Source: Deltaproteobacteria bacterium (GTDB taxonomy: Bacteria; Myxococcota_A; UBA9160; UBA6930). From it: a stretch of 64,000 nucleotides of DNA. The notes below the pieces were generated by a model. It was not told where the DNA came from, ran no database searches, and was given only the letters and a program-made list of their open reading frames with translations. The stretch covers positions 1 through 64,000 of the forward strand of contig VGRF01000025.1 in assembly GCA_016875395.1 (NCBI GenBank), in the 5' to 3' direction. Of this stretch, positions 55,605 to 63,324 are shown one piece after another (position 1 is the stretch's first letter; every line of letters starts with the position of its first letter). A program made the position numbers and the translations under genes.

Positions 55605-56972
55605 CTACTCGCCGACGAACTTCTCGAGCAGCGCGTGGAAGTGGCGCGGCTTGGTCTCCTGATAGCCCGCGAGCGTGACGTGGCTGTGCGCCGCGGCGCG
55701 CAGCCCCTCCTGCACGCGGAACAGGTTGCCCGTGTCCTGGTTGAACACCTTCGCGAGGAAGCCGAGCTGCGGCGCCTTCGTCCAGTCGTCGTCTTCACCG
55801 AGCAGCTGGAACTTCGCCGGCGGCGGGCGCTTGCCGCGGAACGGCGCGAGGTAGAACACCTCCATCAGACACGAGTTCGGATCGTTGCCGTTCGGCCGGA
55901 AGCGATACGTGATGCGGTTGTAGGCGCCCCACGGATGGAAGTTCGGGAACAGCGTGTAGTAGAAGCTGTCGTTCATCTCGGCGTCCGTCAGGTCCTCGAC
56001 GCCGGGCACCACGCCCTTCATCTGCATGCGCGTGAGCTGGCCGACGAACTCGCGCGCCGTCATGCCCTCGGGCACGCGCATCAGCGGCTCGCTGTCGATG
56101 TCGCGGGAGAACATCGCGTCGAGCTGATCCTGCTCGGTCGGCTCCCACGTGAGATGCGGGCTCGGCGTCATGTTCGGCGTGATCGCGCGCGAGAACGTGT
56201 CCCACGCGTCGTACTGCGAGTTGCAATCTCCGATGCCGGCCAGCATCTGCGGGTGCGTGAGGATCACGTGGTAGGCCTCCATGAAGGCCTCCTGACACAC
56301 CTTCCAGTTGCACTTCATGAGCTTGCCGACCCACGCCTCGATGTACTTCTTCTCGTGCGGCCAGCGCGTGAAGTGCTTCGGGAGATCGCCGATCCAGGTC
56401 TCGAACGAGACCGCCTCGGGATCGAAGTTGATGAACACGTACCCGCCCCAGCTGCCGACGCGCACTTCTGGCAGGTGGTACTCGGCGCGATTCACGTGCG
56501 GAAAATCCCAGCGCGCGGGAATCGTCTTCAGGCTGCCGTCGAGATTCCACGCCCAGCCGTGGAACGGGCAGCGCAGCTCTTGCGAGCGCCCATCGCAGTC
56601 CTTGATCGCGCGCCCGCGGTGCAGGCACACGTTGCGGTACGCCTTGATCTCGTTCGCGCTCGCGCGCACGAGCACCACTTCCATGTCGGCGATGCGGTAG
56701 ACGGTGTGATCGCCGACCTCGGGGATCTGCTCCTCGCGGCACGCGAACTGCCAAACCTTCTTCCACAGCTTCTCGACTTCGAGCTTGTGGTACTCGGGTG
56801 AGGTGTACCGGCGAATCGGCACCTTCGCGGCCGGCAGCTCGCGCGCCGACTGCCAGCGCAGCACGTCGGGCACTTCTCGCGTGTCGCTGTCCAAGAGCTG
56901 TTGGTAGGAGAGCCCTTCCGAGCGCGGTCCCTCGTTCGCTTTGCGGAACGGGAGTGACAATTCGGTGGCCAT
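55605..56972 (-). CDS. Rieske non-heme iron ring-hydroxylating oxygenase, alpha subunit
   Basis: The 455-residue protein has the Rieske cluster ligands Cys116-x-His118 (CLHRG) and Cys135-x2-His138 (CPFHGW). The mononuclear iron site is in EAFMEAYHVILTHP (His235, His240). No beta-subunit gene is present, so it is an alpha-only type, as in many demethylases and hydroxylases of aromatic or steroid substrates. It heads the oxygenase-ferredoxin-transporter-ligase cassette. The 208-nt gap upstream holds a dispersed repeat. Confidence 0.92.
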   Translation of the reverse strand: MATELSLPFRKANEGPRSEGLSYQQLLDSDTREVPDVLRWQSARELPAAKVPIRRYTSPEYHKLEVEKLWKKVWQFACREEQIPEVGDHTVYRIADMEVVLVRASANEIKAYRNVCLHRGRAIKDCDGRSQELRCPFHGWAWNLDGSLKTIPARWDFPHVNRAEYHLPEVRVGSWGGYVFINFDPEAVSFETWIGDLPKHFTRWPHEKKYIEAWVGKLMKCNWKVCQEAFMEAYHVILTHPQMLAGIGDCNSQYDAWDTFSRAITPNMTPSPHLTWEPTEQDQLDAMFSRDIDSEPLMRVPEGMTAREFVGQLTRMQMKGVVPGVEDLTDAEMNDSFYYTLFPNFHPWGAYNRITYRFRPNGNDPNSCLMEVFYLAPFRGKRPPPAKFQLLGEDDDWTKAPQLGFLAKVFNQDTGNLFRVQEGLRAAAHSHVTLAGYQETKPRHFHALLEKFVGE

Positions 56973-57044
56973 TAGGCTTCTCCTTCATGCGATCGGGTTG
57001 CCGCAACGGGCGCTTCCTACCCGTTCCGTTCTCGTCCGATTTTC

Positions 57045-57118
57045 CTTGTCTACTTCGCTCGGCTCCGCAGACTCCGCCTCGCTGCGCGCTTCGCTTGCGT
57101 CCTCGGCCGACCTGCTCC
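57045..57118 (-). repeat. dispersed GC-rich repeat, longest copy
   Basis: On the minus strand this reads GAGCAGGTCGGCCGAGGACG, CAAGCGAAGCGCGCAGCGAG, GCGGAGTCTGCGGAGCCGAG and CGAAGTAGACAAG in succession. It contains both halves seen separately in the copies at 41423 and 43233/48671. It lies between two minus-strand genes, downstream of the SDR and upstream of the Rieske oxygenase. It could end one transcript or sit in the leader of the next. Confidence 0.6.
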
Positions 57119-57180
57119 GTCTCGCCTCGACGTTTCCTCACGTCGTAGAGTCTGGCGGTCTCGGTCCACCGAGCTCGCTT

Positions 57181-58230
57181 CTAGAAGTGATGCCCCTTCG
57201 TGAAGCCGCCGTCGCACACGAGGTTGGCGCCGGTGATGAGGCTCGCGGCGGGGCTCGCGAGGAACACGACTGCGCGCGCGACTTCTTCCGGCGTGCCCAT
57301 GCGGCCGATCGCGCACTGCGCGAGCGCGCCCTGATAAACCGCGGGCATCGCGTTCTTGATCATCTCCCAGTTGCCGCCCTCGAAGTAGATCGGGCCCGGC
57401 GACACCGTGTTCACGCGGATGCCCTGCTTCGCGAGCGCTTGCGAGAGATCGCCAGCGTGCGCGATCAGCGCGGCCTTCATCGCGTTGTAGGGCTGCGGCA
57501 CGCCGAGGTACTCGAGCGCGGCGGTCGAGCTGATGAACACGACGCTGCCCGCCTCGGACTTCGCGAGGAACGGCAGCGCCGCCTCGACTCCGCGCGCCGC
57601 GCTCATCACGTCGATGTCGAAGGTGGCCTGCCAGGCCTGCTCGCCCATGCCGCCCCCGGCGCTCGCGTTCGAGACGAAGATGTCGAGGCCGCCGAGCGCG
57701 CCCGCGGCCTCGGCCACGAACGCCTTCAGCGCGGCGCCGTCGCTCACGTCGACGGCTCTCGCGCACACCTTCACGCCGCGCGCTTCGAGCTCCTTCTTCG
57801 CAGATTCGAGGCCGCCTTCGCTGCGTGCGCAGATCGCGACGTCCGCGCCGTCGTCGGCGAATTGCCGCGCGATCGAGAGGCCGATGCCGCGGCTCGCGGC
57901 AGTCACGAGAGCCTTCTTGCCGGAGAGTCCGAGATCCATGCCTTTGCCCTTTCCTTGGCCGCCCACGAAGGCGCCGCGCGGCGCGAGGGTTGGAGGAGGA
58001 ACGACTTTGGGCGGGAGCGACAGGCCCGCGCCTTGGTTTGCGTTGCGCATGTCGAGCTGCGCGCCGCCGATCCAGATGATGAAGTGCAGGTCGGGGTCGA
58101 CGCGCTCGCCCGAGACGTGCACGCCCTTGTCCGTGAACACGCCCGAGCGGCCGTCGGGGTCGGTGATTTTGCACTGCCCCTCGCCCGCGCGTTCGTAGAT
58201 CGCCCCCGTCACGGGGTGCCGCATCTTCAC
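57181..58230 (-). CDS. short-chain dehydrogenase with an extra N-terminal domain
   Basis: Residues 98-349 or so are a classical SDR: cofactor motif VTAASRGIGLSIA, catalytic FISSTAALEYLGVPQPYNAM with Tyr-Asn-Ala-Met-Lys, and PGPIYFEGGNWEM. Residues 1-80 form a separate small domain (RHPVTGAIYERAGEGQCKIT, then HFIIWIGGAQLDMRNANQ), joined by a proline- and glycine-rich linker. I do not know a function for it. An ATG at the domain junction (MDLGLSGKKALV) could give a second shorter product. The GTG start overlaps the TetR stop by four bases, suggesting joint expression with the regulator. Confidence 0.82.
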   Translation of the reverse strand: MKMRHPVTGAIYERAGEGQCKITDPDGRSGVFTDKGVHVSGERVDPDLHFIIWIGGAQLDMRNANQGAGLSLPPKVVPPPTLAPRGAFVGGQGKGKGMDLGLSGKKALVTAASRGIGLSIARQFADDGADVAICARSEGGLESAKKELEARGVKVCARAVDVSDGAALKAFVAEAAGALGGLDIFVSNASAGGGMGEQAWQATFDIDVMSAARGVEAALPFLAKSEAGSVVFISSTAALEYLGVPQPYNAMKAALIAHAGDLSQALAKQGIRVNTVSPGPIYFEGGNWEMIKNAMPAVYQGALAQCAIGRMGTPEEVARAVVFLASPAASLITGANLVCDGGFTKGHHF

Positions 58231-58919
58231 GGAGAGCTCCTCGCAGCCTGAGGTTCGTCCGGCGCGCGGCCGATCGCGCCGGACTGCGCCGCCCGTGCGA
58301 CGCCTTCGTAGTGACTACGCGTGGCGCCCGTCGTCGCAGCGGTCATCAGCAACGCAGCCCCGTAGCGCGCGGCGGCGCGCAGACCGTCGTCCGTGATGCC
58401 GCCGACGGCCCACTGCAGCGACGTCATCTGCAGATGGGCACGCAATCTGCCGCGCAGCGGCCGCAGCTCGATCCAGCTCGCGAGCTCGCCGGCGTCGCGC
58501 ATCGCGGCGAGCGCCTCGCCCATCGGCGTCGAGATCGCGCGGTCGACGCGCTGGCGCATCGCGTGCGCGGAGTCCGAGATGAACAGCAGCGTGAGCAGCG
58601 TGCTGTAGTAGCGCGGCATGCGCAGGTACTCGGTCGCGGCTGCGTCGACGATCGCGATCACGCGCTGCGCCGGCGGAAGCTCGCTGCCGCCGCGGAGGCC
58701 CGCTTCGAAGCGCTGCGTCTGCTCCTCGATCGCGGCGAAGAGCACCTCTTCTTTCGAGCCGACGAGGTTGTAGACCGTCGGCACCGTGACACGACTCGCG
58801 CGCGCGAGGTCGCGCATGGTGAGCGCCTCGTAGCCACGCTGGCCGATGATCTCGCGCGCCGCCGCGAGGATGCGCTCGCGACGTTCCGCCATCTGCTGCG
58901 CCAGGAAGTCGACCCGCAC
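58227..58919 (-). CDS. TetR-family transcriptional regulator
   Basis: The 230-residue protein has an N-terminal helix-turn-helix (REIIGQRGYEALTMRDLARA, VTVPTVYNLVGSKEEVLFAA) and a helical ligand-binding domain. AAAGGAG sits six bases before the GTG at 58919, which I prefer over the ATG at 59018. It is coupled to the SDR gene and lies behind a crotonase gene, so it probably controls this small acyl-CoA cluster and perhaps the divergent ligase. An operator was not identified. Confidence 0.88.
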   Translation of the reverse strand: MRVDFLAQQMAERRERILAAAREIIGQRGYEALTMRDLARASRVTVPTVYNLVGSKEEVLFAAIEEQTQRFEAGLRGGSELPPAQRVIAIVDAAATEYLRMPRYYSTLLTLLFISDSAHAMRQRVDRAISTPMGEALAAMRDAGELASWIELRPLRGRLRAHLQMTSLQWAVGGITDDGLRAAARYGAALLMTAATTGATRSHYEGVARAAQSGAIGRAPDEPQAARSSP

Positions 58920-59024
58920 GCTGCGCTCCTTTCGAGAGCGTCCGCACTTTAACCCGATCAAGCAGCGATTTGCATCGCTCTCTCGCGGAGTTGCGGGCGT
59001 GGAATGGCTCGCGTTCAAACGCGC

Positions 59025-59822
59025 TCAGGAGCTCTCGCGAACGCTGCCCTTCCACAGCGGCGGGCGCTTCTGCGCGAAGGCCACGGGGCCCTCCACGCAG
59101 TCCGGCAGCGCGAACAGCCTCTTGTGCAGCTCGGTCTCGCGGCGCTCTACCTCGTCGGCGCCGAGGCCCGGTGCTTCCCAGAGCAGGCGCTTGCTCAGCG
59201 CCACCGAAACCGGCGCTGCGTTCGCGGCGACATCGCGCGCCAGCTCGAGCGCGGCCGGCAACACCTCTGCCGCGGGGAGCACGCGCGTTGCGACGCCGAG
59301 CGCAGCGATTTCGTCGCCCGTGTACGTGCGTCCGGTCAGTAACAACTCGGCCGCGCGCGCGAGGCCGAGCGCGCGCGTCGCGGTCCAGTGCGCATAGGCG
59401 TCGGGCATCGCGCCGCGGCGGACTTGCACCACGCCGTACTTCCCCTCGCGCGCGAGGAAGCGCACGTCGCACTGCAGGGCGAGCGTGAGGCCGAGGCCGA
59501 TCGCGTGGCCGTTCACGGCAGCGATCACGAGCTTGCGCACGCGGAACGCGGGAAACGCGACGGCCGCGGCGCTGAACGCGCTCGCGTCGTCGACGCGAAA
59601 CGTGCTCGCGGCGTCGCTCATGTCGGCGCCCGCGCAGAACGCGCGCCCGGCGCCCGTCACGACCACGGCGCGCACCGCGTCGTCCTCGTCGCAGCGCTGG
59701 TAGGCGGCCGCGAGCGAGCGGCCCATCGCGCCGGAGAACGCGTTCAGCTGCGCGGGGCGATCGAGCGTGAGCGTTGCGACGCCGTGCTCGTCCAGCTCGA
59801 AGCGAAGATCCTCGTACGTCAT
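59025..59822 (-). CDS. crotonase-family protein lacking hydratase glutamates
   Basis: The 265-residue crotonase fold has LTLDRPAQLNAFSGAM, GRAFCAGADMSDAAS and AVNGHAIGLGLTLALQCDVR. At the two positions where hydratases carry glutamate, the sequence gives threonine (GLTLAL) and no acid (GVVQVRRGAMPDAY). An isomerase-type or other crotonase reaction is therefore more likely than hydration. The gene is divergent from the AMP ligase at 59879, sharing a 56-nt gap. One TAACAA word in sense. Confidence 0.82.
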   Translation of the reverse strand: MTYEDLRFELDEHGVATLTLDRPAQLNAFSGAMGRSLAAAYQRCDEDDAVRAVVVTGAGRAFCAGADMSDAASTFRVDDASAFSAAAVAFPAFRVRKLVIAAVNGHAIGLGLTLALQCDVRFLAREGKYGVVQVRRGAMPDAYAHWTATRALGLARAAELLLTGRTYTGDEIAALGVATRVLPAAEVLPAALELARDVAANAAPVSVALSKRLLWEAPGLGADEVERRETELHKRLFALPDCVEGPVAFAQKRPPLWKGSVRESS

Positions 59823-59878
59823 CGCCGCACGATACGCGCGTACGTGAAGCGCGCGCAGCGCGCTGCAACACTGGCCGC

Positions 59879-61525
59879 ATGCCGAATCTCGCCGCGATCC
59901 ACGAAGCCATCGCCGCTGCGGTTCCCGACGCGGAGTGCCTCGTTCACGGCGCGCACCGCCTGCGCTGGCGCGAGATCACGGAGCGCACGCGCCGGCTCGC
60001 CGCGGTGCTGCGCGGCGCGGGGCTCGGCTGCCGGCGCGAGCGCGCGGGCCTGGCGAACCACGAGTCCGGGCAAGACCACGTCGCGCTCTACCTCTACAAC
60101 GGCGCGGAGTATCTCGAGGGCATGGTCGGCGCGATGAAGGCGCGCTGCGCCCCGTTCAACGTGAACTACCGCTACGTGGACGAGGAGCTGCTCTACCTGT
60201 TCGACAACGCGGATGCGAAGGCGGTGATCTTCCACGCCAGCTTCGCGCCGACGCTCGCGCGCATTCGCGCGCAGCTGCCGCAGGTGCGGCTCTGGATTCG
60301 CGTCGACGACGGCTCGGGTGAGAAGCTCGCCGGCGACGTCGAGTACGAGGCCGCGCTCGCCGCGGCGACGCCCGCTGCTCCCGAGCGGCTCAGCGAGGAC
60401 GACCTCTACATCCTCTACACCGGCGGCACGACGGGCATGCCGAAGGGCGTGCTGTGGCGCCACGACGAGATCCTGCGCGCCGCGCTGACGCCGCCCAACA
60501 CCGAGCCCACGATCGACGCGATCGTGGAGCGCGCGCGGCGCGGCGCCGGCAAGGTGCGCGCGCTGCCGACGCCGCCGTTCATGCACGGCGCCGCGCACTG
60601 GGCCGCGTTCACGATGTGGCACACGGGCGGCACGGTCTTCGTGCAGAACGAGGTGCGCCGCTTCGACGCGCACGACGTGCTCGCGACGATCGAGCGCGAG
60701 CGCATCAGCGCGGTGACGATCGTGGGCGACGCGTTTGCGAAGCCGCTGCTCGAAGCGCTGCGCGAGCGCGCCTACGACACGACCTCGCTGCAGACGATCA
60801 CGTCGGGCGGCGCGATCCTCAGCGCGACAGTGAAAGACGAGCTGCTCGCGCGCATCCCGAACGCACGCCTGATCGACGTGCTCGGCTCGTCCGAGAGCGG
60901 CCAGCAGGGCTCGCAGGTCTCGCGCAGCGGGCAGAAGGCGAGCAGCGGCGACTTCGCGCTGACTCCGAACAACGTCGTGCTGTCGGAAGATCTCACGCGC
61001 GTCCTCGCGGCAGGCTCCGTCGAAGCGGGCTGGCTCGCGCGCTCGGGGCCGGTGCCGCTCGGTTACTACAAGGACGCCGAGAAGACGGCGCGCACGTTCC
61101 CTGTGATCGGTGACGTGCGCTACTCGGTGCCCGGCGACCGCGCGATCGCACTCGCGGGCGGCGGCCTGCGCTTGTTAGGGCGCGACTCGGTCACGATCAA
61201 CTCGGGCGGCGAGAAGATCTTCGCCGAAGAAGTCGAGCACGCGCTGAAACATCACCCCGCGGTGTGGGACGTGGTGGTGACCGGCACCCCGCACGCGCGC
61301 TTCGGGCAGCAGGTGACGGCGGTGGTCGCGCTGCGCGCGAACATGCGCGCCAGCGAGGACGAGCTGCGCGCCGCCTGCGAGGCGCACGTCGCGCGTTACA
61401 AGCTGCCGCGCGCGTTCGTGTTCGTGCCCGAGGTGGTGCGCGCGCCGAGCGGCAAGGCGGACTACCGCTGGGCGAAGCAGGTGGCGGAGAAGCAGCTTGC
61501 GACGGGGGGCGGGCGCAGCGAGTGA
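59879..61525 (+). CDS. AMP-forming fatty-acyl-CoA synthetase
   Basis: The 548-residue ANL ligase has the P-loop YILYTGGTTGMPKGVLWRH, substrate-site TITSGGAILSATVKDELL, VLGSSESGQQGSQVS, the hinge LLGRDSVTINSGGEKIFAEE, and the catalytic lysine in RAPSGKADYRWAK. It resembles FadD-like ligases of fatty, steroid side-chain or aromatic acids. The ATG at 59879 is used. Together with the divergent crotonase, SDR and TetR genes it forms a small acyl-CoA module. A TTGTTAGGGC word lies in sense near the hinge. Confidence 0.87.
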   Translation: MPNLAAIHEAIAAAVPDAECLVHGAHRLRWREITERTRRLAAVLRGAGLGCRRERAGLANHESGQDHVALYLYNGAEYLEGMVGAMKARCAPFNVNYRYVDEELLYLFDNADAKAVIFHASFAPTLARIRAQLPQVRLWIRVDDGSGEKLAGDVEYEAALAAATPAAPERLSEDDLYILYTGGTTGMPKGVLWRHDEILRAALTPPNTEPTIDAIVERARRGAGKVRALPTPPFMHGAAHWAAFTMWHTGGTVFVQNEVRRFDAHDVLATIERERISAVTIVGDAFAKPLLEALRERAYDTTSLQTITSGGAILSATVKDELLARIPNARLIDVLGSSESGQQGSQVSRSGQKASSGDFALTPNNVVLSEDLTRVLAAGSVEAGWLARSGPVPLGYYKDAEKTARTFPVIGDVRYSVPGDRAIALAGGGLRLLGRDSVTINSGGEKIFAEEVEHALKHHPAVWDVVVTGTPHARFGQQVTAVVALRANMRASEDELRAACEAHVARYKLPRAFVFVPEVVRAPSGKADYRWAKQVAEKQLATGGGRSE

Positions 61526-61529
61526 GACG

Positions 61530-61580
61530 TTCCGGCCGGGCCGAAGTGTCGCAGGCGTGAGACATTTCGGCCCGGCCGAA
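61530..61580. repeat. REP-like palindrome pair, 3' side of the RAYT gene
   Basis: Two copies of a GC palindrome, TTCCGGCCGGGCCGAA (61530-61545) and TTCGGCCCGGCCGAA (61566-61580), lie 20 bases apart. GAGAC-type and GTGTC-type flanks extend the stems. The same pair structure recurs at 62487-62532 on the other side of the transposase gene. This is the arrangement of REP/BIME units next to their dedicated transposase. They may also act as terminators for the ligase gene. Confidence 0.7.
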
Positions 61581-61622
61581 GTGCCTCATCTGAGCGGCAG
61601 CCTCCGCACCGCGGGCTCGCGC

Positions 61623-62417
61623 TCACTTGGTGGGGCGGGCGAGCGTCCGATGAGCGGATGCGCGCGACATGGCGAGCGCCTTCGAGGCGTCTGTGATCGA
61701 CACGCCGAGCACGCGCGTGGCGCTCTCGAGCAGCGCACGGCGCACGAGGCGGTGCTCGGGTCGACCCAGGTGCTCGCGCGGCACGCCGTTGCGCGCACAC
61801 ATCTCGCGAATCAGATAGTCGAGCTCCGCGAGCAAGTCGGGCTCGAGCGCCGCACCTGCCGCGTCGGGCGCCGTCGCCGCCGCGCGCACCTGCTCCCGCC
61901 ACGCGCGGCCGCCGAGCAGCGTGCGCATGCGCGCGATCGACTCGAAGCGACGCGGCCGGCGCTTGCCGTGTAGGGCAGCGAGCAGGTTCCACGGGTCCTC
62001 GGGCAGCGCATCGACCGTAGAGAGCCCGTGCCGCGCGGCGTTACCGACGACGTACGCGACGAGCAGGATGTGCCCGCCCTCATCGGTGACGCGCTTGGCG
62101 TAGTAGCGCGACTCGAACAGGTATCCGCTGCGCGCGCACTCGCGATTCAAGCGCTGTGCGTAAACGAAGTTGAGCCGATGCATCAGCTTCGCGAGCGGCT
62201 CGTCGCCGGTCTGGAGCACGGCGTGGACGTGATTCGCGATCAGCGTGAGTGCGTCGCACGCGAACCCGAGGTCGCACACGAGCTGCTCGAAGCGGTCGAC
62301 GAAAACGCCGCGATCGTGTTCGCCGCGAAAGATCTCGCGGCGATCGACGCCGCGAATCGTCACGTGGTGGATGGCGCCGCGCTCATCCGTGGGGGCTCGC
62401 CTCGGCATGGGGTTCAT
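61623..62417 (-). CDS. REP-associated tyrosine transposase (RAYT, Y1 HUH family)
   Basis: The 264-residue protein has the HUH motif His63-Val-His65 in IANHVHAVLQT and a candidate catalytic tyrosine, Tyr122, in LLVAYVVGNAARHG. It is the IS200-related single-strand transposase family domesticated to act on REP palindromes. The C-terminal third carries a helix-turn-helix-like DnaA/replication-initiator-like region (SITDASKALAMSRASAHRTL). Paired palindromes flank it on both sides. An ATG three codons in (62408) is an alternative start. The gene appears intact. Confidence 0.85.
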   Translation of the reverse strand: MNPMPRRAPTDERGAIHHVTIRGVDRREIFRGEHDRGVFVDRFEQLVCDLGFACDALTLIANHVHAVLQTGDEPLAKLMHRLNFVYAQRLNRECARSGYLFESRYYAKRVTDEGGHILLVAYVVGNAARHGLSTVDALPEDPWNLLAALHGKRRPRRFESIARMRTLLGGRAWREQVRAAATAPDAAGAALEPDLLAELDYLIREMCARNGVPREHLGRPEHRLVRRALLESATRVLGVSITDASKALAMSRASAHRTLARPTK

Positions 62418-62486
62418 CCCAGCGGGACCGAGGGCCTAGGGGGATGCGGGGAGTAGCCGCGGCAAACCGAGGAGGCAAGCGAACAT

Positions 62487-62532
62487 TTCGGCCGGGCCGA
62501 ATTGTCTCACCGGACATTTCGGCCCGGCCGAA
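62487..62532. repeat. REP-like palindrome pair, 5' side of the RAYT gene
   Basis: TTCGGCCGGGCCGAA (62487-62501) and TTCGGCCCGGCCGAA (62518-62532) are separated by 16 bases. Outer GGAC/GTCC bases extend the second stem to about 27 bp (62512-62538). Both are preceded by ACAT, as is the inner copy at 61566. The 3' end of the terpene-cyclase-like gene begins 12 bases beyond. Confidence 0.7.
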
Positions 62533-62544
62533 ACGTCCGCCCCC

Positions 62545-63324
62545 TCAGCTCAGCCGCAGCAGCGCCTCGACCGCCTCGAGCGTCGCCTCGACGCGATCCG
62601 CCTCGGGCTCGGCGGGCCAGCCGCCGTCGCGCTGCTGCGCGGCGAGCAGCGCGAGCACGACTTCGCGCGCTTCGAGCTGCGCGCCGGGCAGCGCCCTCGC
62701 GCGCGCGCGCAGCAGCACGCGCGCGAGCTGCAGCGTGCTGAAGTGCGCGCTGCGCCAACCCTTCTCGAGCTCGCGGCCGCACCAGACCATCGCCTCGTCG
62801 GCGAGCTCGCTGTCGATGCTGGCGAGCGCGTGCGCGTACGCGAGCAGCGGCGCGTACTCGCCGCTCTGGAACAAGTCCGGCGAGTAGCAGCGCGCGAGGA
62901 ACTGCTCGGCGCGCCGCAGCAGCGACTCGCGCGCGAAGACCGTGCGCGCGAGCAGGCCGGCGGTCTCGCCGGTCACCGGGACTCGCAGCTGCGCCGGGAG
63001 CGCGAGATCGCCAAAGCCGCCATCGGACTGCTGGCCGCGCGCGAGAAACGTCACCGCGCCTTCCGCGACGCGGTTGTCGGCGAGACCGAGCGCGCCGAGC
63101 CAGGCGAGCGCGCGGCGCGTGGCCGCTTCGGGGCTCGCATCGCTCCCGCGCCAGGGCTCGAGCGCGCCGTCCGCGCGCTGGCGCACCGCGAGCGCCCGTA
63201 ACAACTCGGGCGCGGGCAGCTCGCGCAGCAGCGTCTCGCAGTAGCTGCGCTCGAGCTCCGCGCCGTGCTGCGCGACGAAGCGCGAGGCGCGCGTGAGCGG
63301 CGCGTCGAGCAGCTCGCCCTTCAC
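62545..63324 (-). CDS. prenyltransferase/squalene-cyclase-like repeat protein
   Basis: The 259-residue helical protein has three QW-like repeats: AVRQRADGALEPW, ARGQQSDGGFGD and AAQQRDGGWPAEP. These are the signature turns of alpha/alpha-barrel proteins of the prenyltransferase and terpene-cyclase superfamily. It is much shorter than a cyclase and lacks a DxDD acid motif, so it is unlikely to cyclise squalene, and its role is unknown. The GTG start overlaps the methyltransferase stop by four bases. One TAACAA word lies in sense. Confidence 0.65.
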   Translation of the reverse strand: MKGELLDAPLTRASRFVAQHGAELERSYCETLLRELPAPELLRALAVRQRADGALEPWRGSDASPEAATRRALAWLGALGLADNRVAEGAVTFLARGQQSDGGFGDLALPAQLRVPVTGETAGLLARTVFARESLLRRAEQFLARCYSPDLFQSGEYAPLLAYAHALASIDSELADEAMVWCGRELEKGWRSAHFSTLQLARVLLRARARALPGAQLEAREVVLALLAAQQRDGGWPAEPEADRVEATLEAVEALLRLS

